DNA of 64,000 nt from Pomacea canaliculata (taxonomy: Eukaryota; Mollusca; Gastropoda; Architaenioglossa; Ampullariidae): assembly GCF_003073045.1 (NCBI RefSeq), contig NC_037593.1, forward strand, positions 9,539,525-9,603,524, given 5' to 3'. Both the position numbers and the translations under genes were made by a program. Shown here piece after piece: positions 1-11,554 of this stretch (its first letter is position 1; every line of letters starts with the position of its first letter). The notes below the pieces were generated by a model. It had not been told where the DNA came from, ran no database searches, and saw nothing but the letters and a program-made list of their open reading frames with translations.

Positions 1-517
1 CAACTCCCTAGTCTAATGCAAAAGCTGGTACATATTAACAGAGAAACACATGCATTACCATGTTGGCACGCAACGTAAGGAACTTTATCTGCTAGGCATA
101 ACTTTAACCGACGCAAACCCAAATTATGCCTTTCGGTTTCACTCAGTTCATTAAAGAGTTTATTATCGGCACACAACCTTCTGGTTAATCTGCTCAGCTC
201 ATTTTCTCTGTTCATTGAGGTCGTAGCGAACGCTTCTGTTAAAGCACTGAAACATGGCATCGCGCGAGCCATCAGAGTAACACATTTATACCTGACCCTC
301 ACCTGTCTACCTTGTAAGCGCATTAACAACCCTAACACTTATTAACTTAAAATCAAATAGACATGCACATTAAAAATAAATTACATTCATTTTCGTTGAG
401 AATAGATTTACTTATCAGTCCATAAACTTTCGTTTTAGTTTGTTTTCTATTTCTTATAAATTTTCGTTGCTTTTTTAAAAATCTGCGACACAAGTCAAAG
501 ATAGACCAACAACAGTA
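1..517 (+). promoter_or_regulatory. DGCR8 upstream region and 5' UTR
   Basis: This stretch precedes the DGCR8 start codon and has no supported coding exon on either strand. It should hold the 5' UTR and perhaps the core promoter, because the first coding exon begins at 518 with no convincing splice acceptor just before it. No TATA box or other promoter element could be assigned. The role is inferred from position. Confidence 0.35.
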
Positions 518-3500
518 ATGGATACTGAGGAAGTTTACCCAACGCCCGATGAATCATCGCAGGAATGTGGAAATTCACCACCATCTTCACAGATGGAATT
601 CCAGACAATAAATATGAGTCATGGAAACACATTAAAACATTCTTCTGAGGATAAAGATGAAGCCGAGATAAATGCAGAGCCACCTGCAAAAATACCTCGC
701 CTGACATATGAACAGGAAACAGAGCATGTTGGTTGTGCAGATTCTGGTGGTTCCTCTGTAGCAGATTCCAAGGATGATGATGATGGTGACATGGTAGATT
801 CACCTTCAAGTGAGAAAAACATGTGTCCACTTCCTCTTCATATAGAAGATGAGGAAAGAATGGAAAAATATGGAACACATGAGTTTGAAATTATTGATGA
901 AGTTGCAGCAGATGACGATGGGAAAGAGGAAAATGAGCAGGACAGTGATGACTCTCTTGATGACAGCGAACTTTATGCATTGCTGGAGGAGGGTATTACT
1001 AAGGACTCAATCTCTGGACTGCAGAAACCTATAGAAAGGGAGAAAGTTGTACTTGTTGGTAAGATGCAGTTTAAGACAGTGAAATCAGTTTTTTTTTTAA
1101 TTTTGCACATTGCATTGTAGACTCACCCCCAGGGACTATCTCTAAGTTAAAATCACATGTTTATTTTTTCACTTATTGTTTTCTGTCTTTCACGAAAAGA
1201 AAGATCAGTTTGCAATATTAATATGTATCCTACATTTTCTCGAATAGTGAAGGTAACCATTGTTTGTTAATATAGAAATTGCAAAATCTAAAGAATTGGA
1301 ATATACTGTAAATCTTGTGGCTTCTTGATTGTCATAAGATCATTGTGTTTTGTGCAGAGAGAGGGCATGACCCTTTTGACATACTGCCCGAAGGATGGAT
1401 TGTTGTCACACATAACAGTGGCATGCCTGTTTATCTTCACCGTGAGTCTCGAGTCTGCACTTTAGCACAACCATACTTTTTGGGCTCGGGCTCTGCTCGG
1501 GTAAGAATTTATTGCTCTTTATTTGTGAAGTACTTTAATGGAGAAGGCTTTTACTGAGATGTCATTGTTAAGAGTTTCCCATTCATAAAGTGTAGGGGTT
1601 TTTTTTAAGACCCACGGTTAAAATTGTTGGCGAGTTTAGCCCTCAATCCCCCTCCCCTGTCTGATATTTTTTATTGAAACTTTGTTAAAGAATCTTTCTG
1701 ATCAGAAGGAAGAAAAAAATGCACAGCAGTGGCAGTGTACATTCACTAATACTATAATGACTCTTTTACCCTGATGTCATAGTTTTATGCATTTGCTGAC
1801 ATTTGATATCAAGTGATGGCAATGGTAATCACCTTTCATGTCCAGTTAATTGCACACAGTGTCTTGTGTGATAAGACTGCCAGTTTTAGTCTTACATTTT
1901 CAGACGAAAATGTTTTTGTTTTCAGACCCACTAGGCAAATTTCATTTACATGATTTGGAACACTCTTACATGATTTATATATATTTCTATATGATGGGAA
2001 ACACTCATTATTATAAACAGAATTATTGCCTGTAAAATTGAGTGTTCCAGAAGTCTTTTTCACCAACAGAAGCTATCCACTTTACCTTATTGTTTGAATA
2101 TTATAGTGCTGTATATGCATATATTTGTGATTAATGCAGAAGTGAGATCACCCATTGGATTTAAAAACAAAATTTCTTAATCTGACAGAAACATGACATT
2201 CCTGTTAGTGCTATTCCATGTTTGAAATATCGCCAAGAACTAGAGAAAGAGAGACAGCAAGAGCAAGCACAAGAAGGCAAAGCTGAAACAAAAGCAGGTA
2301 TGAAGTCATGTTCAACTCCTGGCATACCATGCCTCATGATGTTGGGTGAGAGATATGTTTTGTCAACAAAAGCATAATGTACACATAAGAAGTCTTATCC
2401 AAACAAAGCATTGTTTACTATTTTGGGATATTATAAAGGCATTTTCCATAAAATTGAACACTTGCACACTTGCAGAGATTGAAGAACAGGAACCCACTCC
2501 TTGTCTTGAAGCTCCAGCATCTGACAGCCTTGAAGTGAACGATTTGAAACAGAATGGAAATGGAGAGGCAGTTTCAGCAGTCACACAGCCACAAAAGTGT
2601 AGCAGTGTAGAAAACACTGAACCAAACACAAAAGACCTCAGGAGTGTAGCACAACAAGAACTAAATGTAAAACAGGACAGCACAACTGACACAACTGGCA
2701 AAGGTCTTTTAAGTTTTGTTTTTTTTTTTTTTTAAATTTGTTTGAATGATAGTGTACATTTTATCATTCTTATTAATTCCCTGACTTGAAGTGACATTTA
2801 TTGGAGTTCTAGAGGATAGGGATAGGTCACAAACCAAGTTAAACTCCATGATAGTAAAAATATTAATATTTATACTTTCATAATACAAGGCATACGATGC
2901 TTTATTGCATAGCCAAGCCTTAAGCTTCAGTTTGCTTTCAGCATTAAGAAGATAACTAGCGACAGATGTTGAACTATGATCAATAGAAGGACATTAATGC
3001 AATAAATCCCATTGAATAGTTTATCTTGAAGTGCTGCATGAAGTGATGTCAGTGACTGGAGCAACTGACAAAAACATAACAAGCTTACACAAAATGTTTG
3101 TTAATGAAAAAATATTATAATGAATTTCAAGAAAGTTCGTGCAACTTTTAGTTTTGTTAAATATTTACTTGCTTTGCATAAATCCAACAAGCATACCATT
3201 ATACATGGTGAGTTCAAAGGCTAATAAGTTTCCATAAAATGTAAGCATACTAATCAGCATTAAACAGCTGAACGTGCTTATGCAGACAGCAGATGCAGGG
3301 CATAACATGGTGATTAATTTTTTTCTTTTTATACCTTTTGAAATAGAAATGTGCCTTGCATCAAATCCTAATATAAATTCAGCTTTGGAAACATGGATAA
3401 TTATTATCTTTTTGGTAAAATAAACCAGGATAATTATACCTCAAGCATTTTTTAAATTTCAGGTGACTGTTCCCTTTTCAGTTAGTATTATAGGGATTTT

Positions 3501-6500
3501 TTTTTTTCATCCCCATTCTCTCCCCTTAAAGGCATGGAAAGTAAATGACATTTAATACATGCAGTTGAATCTTTATATAGTCCCAACTCATTATCTTGCC
3601 ACCATCTGCCCAACACAAATGGTATGCTAGAGGCAAGGATGACAACATACAGTGGGTGGATAACAACTAGGGGTAAGTCTAAGAGATACCTATTCTGCCA
3701 CAAAGTATGGCAAGATGCAGGGTTGGCGGGGTAACATGTTGAGACTGTACTTATTTATTTTGCAGATGTGGTTACTCTAGAGGCACGTACCTCGCAGTCT
3801 GATCTTGTTAACTGCTTTCCAAGTGTAAAGATTAAGTCTGCAGATGAAATGAAGAAAGAAACTTCCCTAGGTAAGTTCATCTTGTTTTGTTGCATTTTGA
3901 GAAAATGATTGAAAAACACTTGATTTATATGTACATGTTTGTAATTCACAAAATTTATTTCAAAAGGTTTTAATGGTGTTTGGTGTCATATTTCCATCAA
4001 GCTGAAGCAAAGGGAAATATTGAGAAAGTATATAATCCACTATTATTGTCTTTTCAGTTTGGAAATAGTATGAAAACAGCAACAGCAACAAAAAAGTTAA
4101 CTTATGGTATGATGATAGAGCATACAACTAAATGGTTAGGTTAGTAGTATAGGGTATAGAGACTTTGGGAAAGAAAGAAGTGTTAATGCATTAACACGGG
4201 CATGCTTACTCGTACACAAGAAGTGAATATACAAATGTATGAGTGCACTATTACATGAAATTATAGGATTCTGCTGACACAGAAATATCCTTAAGTTTAT
4301 GTGTAACCATACTAACGTTTTGTCATTTTCATGTATATATGAAGTTTTGCAAGAAATTTGTTCTTTTCAGATTATCTCAAAGTTCGAGACTACTGCAAAC
4401 AGTTATTTGAATTCAAAACAGTTACTGTTCAGCGATATAAGTAAGTGTGTGGTGAAATCATGTGTTTTAGGCAGATCCTGAGAATATTTGGTTGGTTGTG
4501 ATTTGTCAAACTAGCAAAATTAAAAAAATTCTTATGTGCCAGCAATAGCACAGTCAGCCTCACCTGTGATGTTCCCAATGCTAGACATTTTTTGCTTAAT
4601 TCTCATTTTCCAAATGAATAGAAGTGTTAGGAAACTTCAGATCACCTGTTAAAAAGGAAACAATGGGATTGGATTGACTAGTATTTTAATAAGGAAAGTT
4701 CTTACTTATTTTTTTGTTAGATTGTCAGATGACCAACAATGTACTTGCAAAAAATATATCTTTACCAGGCTTAAATGAAGCCATTCTTTTAATTACCCAG
4801 GCTGAAATTCTAAAGGTAGTTACTCTTATTTCTGTAATATCATTTCTTTATAATGCTTTAATGTTTTAAAGGGGTGTTCAAATGGTTGACATAACTGTGT
4901 GATCACACTCACTCTAAACACAGTCCGAATTCTGATCATTCCTCTAGAAAAATGAAGACCATAAGACTGAGACAAGACTCCCTAAGATTGAGCCTACAGC
5001 TCTAGCTCAATAACTCTTCATTAACCTACAACAGATACTTGAATATTAACCATTTGAGTTATGAAACACTCGAAAGGCCAAAAGCTTTCCTGCCTGCTAA
5101 TGAGACATGTTGCATTTTGAGCTGTAAACATAATAACTGAGTAGACTGTAATATATCAGTCTTTCTTTTGATTCTATAGAACATGGCGTGATCGTCGTAA
5201 GTACATGGAATCAAAGAAGCAGTCACGTCCTGAACTGGTAAGTTTTTCCACACTATCCTTTTTTCAATAGCATTTAAAAAAAAATTTAAGAAAATGAGTG
5301 ATAGAAATTACATAGTTTTAACTTAAATAAAACTGATTTGTAGAACTGTGATGTCCCACAATGAAATGTTTCATACACAGATAAAAGGATTGTGTTTTTA
5401 TATAGGTATATTTATATGATTGCAAATTAAGGTTATAAGTTTAGATTTCTTTAGATGTTTTTAAAGCAAGATATATGATAAAAAGCAGATCTCAGTAATC
5501 CTTTATTATTTTTTTTAATTGAACAATAAGATTTAGAGTTAAAGGCTACACACAGTGAAGATTTGCAGCATTTGTGTTTCAGTTATTCCACAGGAATTAT
5601 TAGCTTGTGACCATACATTTTCTTAATGATACTAATTCTGCATGCTTATCATGATGCTGCAACTGAGTTCTCACTCAAATCTTGCATCATTTTCAGTCAT
5701 TGTTTTGCAAATTGCCTAGTTAAATAAATAAAGTGAAGTGAAAGTTAACCTCCTTTTATCACCCATGGCAGCCATCCAGCACAAAACTCATCACTTGTTC
5801 ACTCCCTCCATCAGCAGCATCGAGGGAGAAGAAAAAGAACAAGGGTAAAGGTTAGTGTACGTTTTCACCAATTTTGGACCAGTTTATTTTTCTGTTTCCC
5901 TTTTTTTTTTTTTTTAGACTATAACATTATTTTCATGTTCTGATGTATTTCTGTCTGTTGGAGTATAAAGCTGCAGTGCATATTTGAAATGAAGCTGGCT
6001 TAAATTGATCAGAGGTTTTGAAGGTGTAGATACTGGATATTTATAGTTCATCAGACTTGTGAATTTTAGGAAAATGTGACCAGTAAAGGTGGCTGAGGGA
6101 GAATATTTCTGTATGCATCAGTATCATGTTTCATTTTCCAGAGTTTTTTCTCAATCCATCTGGCAAATCATATGTCTGCATTCTTCATGAGTATGTTCAA
6201 CACACGATGAAAGTCCAGCCTTTTTATATTTTTAGAGAATTAGGTGAGTTTTCTAACCTGCAGGAAAATTGTATTTTTAATTATTTCAAATTATATTTCA
6301 CATTGAGAAAAGCCTACATTTATTATTTAAGAGTGAGTTAGTAGATATTTTTTTAATATCTCTATTTCTGTTTGAGTTGTCAGTCTTTTGCTGTCTTACC
6401 CACCAAAACTGGGCTGTCTTACAGGCTACACTATCCACCCAGAAATAAGTATTTTGACCAATTTCAAATGTTACAGCTTATATGTTTAATTTTTAAATTT

Positions 6501-9500
6501 TGCATTTCAGAAAATTCAAAAACACCTTATAGTGCAACTGTTATGATCAATGATATGGAATATGGATCTGGCTCTGCCATAAGTAAGAAAATGGCCAAAA
6601 GTGAAGCAGGTGTGTACTGTTGATTTTAAACAGATTAGCAAATCGGTTTATAATAAATGGCTTATATTTAAATCAAGTGGAATGCACACACAAGTATATA
6701 TCCACATAAGAGTGGATACAAAATGGAATGTCCATGATCAGTTTCAGTTTAGAGTTAAAAATATAATGTACATGTTTTGTCTCAGAACTAAGGAAAATGC
6801 ATGTACAAAGCTTATGTAACCAAATTAATCTTTCTGTAGTTTCTGGCCAGTCTTTTTAATGATGGCATGGTTCTAGAGACTGGTTTGCTATGATTGAAAA
6901 AAACTTTGGTGTATAAGAGTGACCAAACAGGACAGGTGAATAATGTGACACTTTGGGTGATTTGCAGCTAAAAATACCTTAAAAATTCTCATTCCTGAAA
7001 TGAATATGCTGACGGATGATCAGCTGCAGAAGAACACTGATGACTTATCAGTAAGTCTTTGCCTCTTGTACTATTTGATATCCCTTTGTGTCGATATTTG
7101 CCCTCACATATGATTTATTAGTAAGTCTTTGCCTCTTGTACTGTTTAATATTTATTTATGTGGATATTTTAACTCATTCGGGGAATGTAAGAACTTTTCT
7201 TAATCCATGATGTCTGGGATGCTGTGAAAACAGCTGTCATCATATAGGCAGGAATTAAACTACTTCCATTTAATTGTCTTGTGCTTCCCAAGGAAAATTA
7301 AGCCTGTCATGAGTAGTATTTCTTTTGATGACATATTGTAAAAAAGTCTTTTCGGATTAGTTGTTAGTAGGGGTGAAAAATCCCAGTTCCTATACAATTA
7401 TCACAGAAGCATGTTTTTATTTTTGTCTAATTTAGTTTTTTGATGAGATCAAGATTGAAGATCCTCGAATCAGTGAATTAGGAAATAAAGCAGGGCAGCC
7501 AAGTCCCTATCAGATTCTCCGTGAATGCCTCAGCAGGTGAGGGGTTTCAAGAAAATGGCATTGGTTTTTGACCTTGTATTTTATATTTTCTGATTATGCT
7601 TTCATTTATGTGTATGTATATTTATATGTATTACATATTTATATGCATTATAAGTGTGATGAATCATGTTATGATTATATGCATTTTGAAACAATGTTAA
7701 ATTGTTTCGATTTTTCTTCCAGGAATTATGGGATGGGTGACACAGAATGTGTTTTAGATATGAAACCACTAAAACATCAGAACTGTGAATTCACCATAAC
7801 TGTTGGGAAACACACAGCTACAGTATGGGGTTTTCTTTTTCTCACCTTCCTCTTTTTCTTGCTCTTTTTGTCCCTCTGACAGTGTCCCTTTCACTACTTC
7901 ATTTAATGAGTAAATTCACTATGACATAAATATAAAGAATTAAACATACAACAATTGTTATTTTGCACAGCTATCTATATTTTTCTAAACATTCTTCTCA
8001 TTTATTGTTGACATTTAGAAATAATCTTATTATAGTTTTACAAGTTTTACCAAGAAAACAAAAGGCAAAGCATGTTGTTTTAGGTGGTGGCCAAAAGTAA
8101 ACGGAATGGAAAGCAGAGAGCTGCCCAGGCTATTCTGCAGGTTGGTATTTTTTTGACATTTTTTTCTACTTATGATTCTTACTTATTCACAGGGGTAGAC
8201 TTCTGTTCCTTTACCGTTTTTCATGACATTTCATAAGTATTGGCAGTCACCTAGTGGTGGACACGGAAACAAAAGCCCCCACCCAAAATATGGTATTTTC
8301 AAAATGCTTCTTGGTACATTGTACCCCTGTTTCGTTGTGAGAAAAATACATGAAATTAAAGATTGGACTTCCCATTGTCGTATTTTGTATTTTACTTTTG
8401 GGTCTTACTTATTGTTCTGTGTACTGAAGACGAAAACAACTACTTTAGAGTTTAGACAGTATAAAAAGGGAAAAGATCAGGTTTTTTTTTTGCATATTCT
8501 TTTATCTTTGTGTTAAGGATTAGGAGAAATTTCTTCCTTTGAAAAATATAATAAACTTTGACTTGTATCCATGAAACATCTGTTGAAAATAACATTCACA
8601 TAACATACCTTGAAAAGACTTGTATATCGCTTTTAAAAATAATGTGAACCAAAATTTCTTATAGCTTTATAACTAACTTCTTGCTCTGTGCCTTTGTGTA
8701 TTTTCTATATTTGTCTTCTATTCATTGTCATTACTGTTGTTTATTCTTCCATTCCTCATATTCTGTCCATATCTTATTCCTGTTGTAAGTGCTGAAAGCA
8801 TGCTCCGTAAAAGTGTGAATATGCACCATATAAAGCTTGCAAAGTTGTGAAAAAAAATTCTCAAAATAATATGATGAAAATACAACTTCGCAGCTTTGAA
8901 GTATTGTATCTCTGCTTCTGGAAATGAAAGAACCTTGCTTTCCTTTTGTTTTTCTTGTATTTTCCTACAGATAATAGAAACACACATTTCAAAGGAAATA
9001 AAATTTGGACTACTGCTACCTACCTTTCATTGATTATGCTAACGTTTACATATTTAGTCTTTTGCTTTTATTTAGAAACTACATCCTCATGTCCCAAGCT
9101 GGGGATCCCTCCTTCGTCTTTATGGTAATACCTCAGACAGAGGACAGAATGCAAAAGTAAGTTGAAAAATTATTTTGTGTTGAGTACTTGCAGATATACA
9201 GATATTATATTGAGAATGATGCATTTACATATGTGGCAGAATGAAACCATTTAGCTTAAATGTGAATGCACACACACACACAGACTCAGATAAGACTGAA
9301 TGCACAAATTGGTGGGCTTCTCGCTGTAGAAAGAAATGTTTAATAATGCCATGTATTCTGTGATCTTATTCACCATTTCACATTCTTAGCATATTTTGAA
9401 ATGAAAACGGTAAGTCTAGTACACAAAAATACATACATATTTATGAAACGCAGTAACCAGTGATCAGTATGGTATCTCATTGTTATCTCATGCATTCATA

Positions 9501-10569
9501 GAAAAAAGAAGTAAATGAAGTAAAGAGTCATCGACCAAACCAAGCCATTCTGGACAGACTGAGAGAAGAAATGAAGCAGCTTAATGCCCAGAAGGTAATG
9601 GCTGGTCCTGTGTTTGTGTTGGCACCTTTTGTATTGGGTGGAAACAAAGCGTCTTTTGCTATTTTAAGTTTTAGATCACCATGTTTTCTAGGCACCCATA
9701 TTTCTATCTTGTTTTTTCCCTCTCTGTTTTCTGTTTAGTACTTATACATTCACTTCTGCTTGCACTTTAAAATTACATTAGGAAGATATTACATTATGGC
9801 AAATATTTTAGGCATTAAACCTAGGACTTGTAGCAAGGTCTCTTTGCAATGCTTTATTGGGCAGGTTGTTTTTCAGGATGTGATTTTCATAATGTTTACT
9901 GAGTGATGTGTCTTATCCTATTCCCCCCTGTAATGTACAGTTAATATGTATTGTGAATAAATCACTGACATCAATATAGTTTTAACATAAATGTTTGTAT
10001 TATGTAAAACTTTAGTGATGTCATTATTGTCATTGCAAAAAGGATAAGAGTACAGGAGTAATCTAGATATCAGTCAGTGAGTGCTGAAGTGCAGAATAAA
10101 GACTGCAAATTGTCTAAAATTTTAATAGCATGGACTCATTATTTTTTAAATGAGTCCCTAAACATTACACCACCTCTCCCTAAGATGGATGTGATTATTT
10201 GGGTTTAATTGTATTGGGTTTTTAATTTTTTTCTAAGCTTTTGAAGCAGGGACATTTTTTCATGCAGTACATGTACAAAAAGAAATTCTCTCAGGATGTT
10301 TAAGGCTTAATTCTTTTCTTCGCTTCTTGCTTGTTGGTACAAATGACGTACAGAATAAATGAAGTTTAAAGGTTAACAGAGGTAGCATTCTACTAGTCTT
10401 TTCTATCATATCATTTATAACTCCCTTGCATTATTTTCAAAATAATGTATTTTATGTATTTTACTGTATTCTTTTTCTTTTTTACTTTTAGGAAGCCATC
10501 AGATCCAGAGGTCGAATGTTGGTGCTTAGTGCAAATCTTCCAAGCAAGGTCTCAAGTGTAGACCTGTAA
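518..10569 (+). CDS. DGCR8: Microprocessor complex subunit DGCR8 (Pasha)
   Basis: DGCR8 is the nuclear double-stranded-RNA-binding partner of Drosha that recognises primary microRNA hairpins. Seventeen coding exons join in phase to 708 residues (human about 773): 518-1058, 1358-1500, 2189-2297, 2476-2703, 3766-3870, 4371-4440, 5180-5237, 5772-5850, 6142-6243, 6511-6609, 6968-7050, 7436-7536, 7723-7822, 8084-8140, 9076-9156, 9502-9594, 10492-10569. An acidic N-terminus carries a basic patch (PPAKIPRL, 55-62). A WW domain follows at about 188-225 ([20 protein letters not shown]), then [16 protein letters not shown] with Cys239 at the position of the human haem-ligand cysteine. dsRBD1 is about 443-520 ([14 protein letters not shown]), dsRBD2 about 557-625 ([18 protein letters not shown]). 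A C-terminal helix ([13 protein letters not shown]) matches the Drosha-binding tail. The exon 4 donor (GTCTTT) is the weakest call. The gene is convergent with the olfactomedin gene. Confidence 0.95.
7047..7172 (+). repeat. Tandem duplication containing the DGCR8 exon 11 5' splice site
   Basis: The donor after exon 11 (GTAAGTCTTTGCCTCTTGTA, at 7051) recurs 70 bases downstream at 7121 with the same 20 bases. Similarity continues more weakly (CGATATTT against GGATATTT). Reading past the first donor reaches an in-frame TGA before the second, so use of the second donor would truncate the protein after the first dsRBD. Confidence 0.7.
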
Positions 10570-10803
10570 TCAACCATCAAAAAATGGCCAATGGTGTCAT
10601 TAGCTCACTTTAACATTGTTTAAAATTGGGGCCAAGATCTTGGTGAAGAGGCACGTATCTTTGTACCTTTTTATAATGGACATGCTCATTGTCAAAACAA
10701 GTAGTAGATTTTATTTGTTTTTCTGTTAATGTATTTTTGGAAACTTAGAAATTAATTAAAAAAAGTGCAATTAAAAGTAAGAGTGGTCTTCTGCTTGAAT
10801 AAA
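10570..10803 (+). other. DGCR8 3' UTR with candidate poly(A) signal
   Basis: The sequence after the DGCR8 TAA is AT-rich and non-coding. AATAAA at 10798-10803 is the first good polyadenylation hexamer downstream, giving a 3' UTR of roughly 250 bases. The actual cleavage site was not identified. Confidence 0.5.
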
Positions 10804-11554
10804 AGTTTATGGATAGAATATTTCACAATACTAGACCACGAATATGTGAAGGAGGAAAGTATTAAGTGTTTTTAAAAGCATCACTATTAAAATTGAAATT
10901 AGAAATTAAAATTGAAAGGTGTTTCATTGATAAATCATAGACAATGTTTATGTGACAAGAAAGGAAAAGTTCTGACAGGGAACTGTCATTGTGATGAAGG
11001 TTGCAAAGTGCTTGAGTCTGAAAGTAAAATATGCATGTGGCATGTTTGCTTTTTTCTTAAGATCACACAGATCTTATACGACAAAGCAGCACATCCATTT
11101 CACAGACACTAGCCCATTAAATTAAATAGTACAATATCTAACTTACAATAAGCCTCATAAAGCTTACTTCATGTAAGATGAACATTGCTGTTATAATTAA
11201 GGTTTGATAAGAAATTCCCCTGCATAAATCTGGCCACCAATTAAGAATTTAATTATTGATCAAAAAGTGGCACACGGTGTCTTTTTAGCCCAGCATTAAA
11301 GCTCCTGATCAAAATGTGATCATAAGCTAATATCTTGTCACATTACTCATTCACACCTTCTTGTTAAATAATTTGGTTAAATGAAAACAACTTACATAAC
11401 TTGACTACTCCTCTGAGCAGATAATTTTAAAGATGTCTTAAAGTTTACTCAAAATTTTTCAGTGATCTAAAAAAAACAATCAAAGATACTAAGCTATGCA
11501 CTGGAATGCTATTATGCTTTGTCTTTAAAACATGACTTCTGATTCGGTTTATCT
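10804..11554. other. Convergent intergenic region, no gene seen
   Basis: This gap lies between the 3' ends of DGCR8 (+) and the olfactomedin gene (-). The short open frames have no recognisable similarity and no splice context. It probably contains the 3' UTR of the olfactomedin gene, though no clear AATAAA was found on the minus strand close to its stop. Confidence 0.5.

Noticed and set aside
3590..3740. Possible repeat shared with 57330-57450 (ATTCTGCC, GATAACA-like blocks)
   Set aside because: Shared blocks are short and spaced unevenly; similarity is not clearly above chance.
10912..11112. Cys-containing 66-codon frame downstream of DGCR8
   Set aside because: No splice context or domain match; cysteine spacing fits no known fold.
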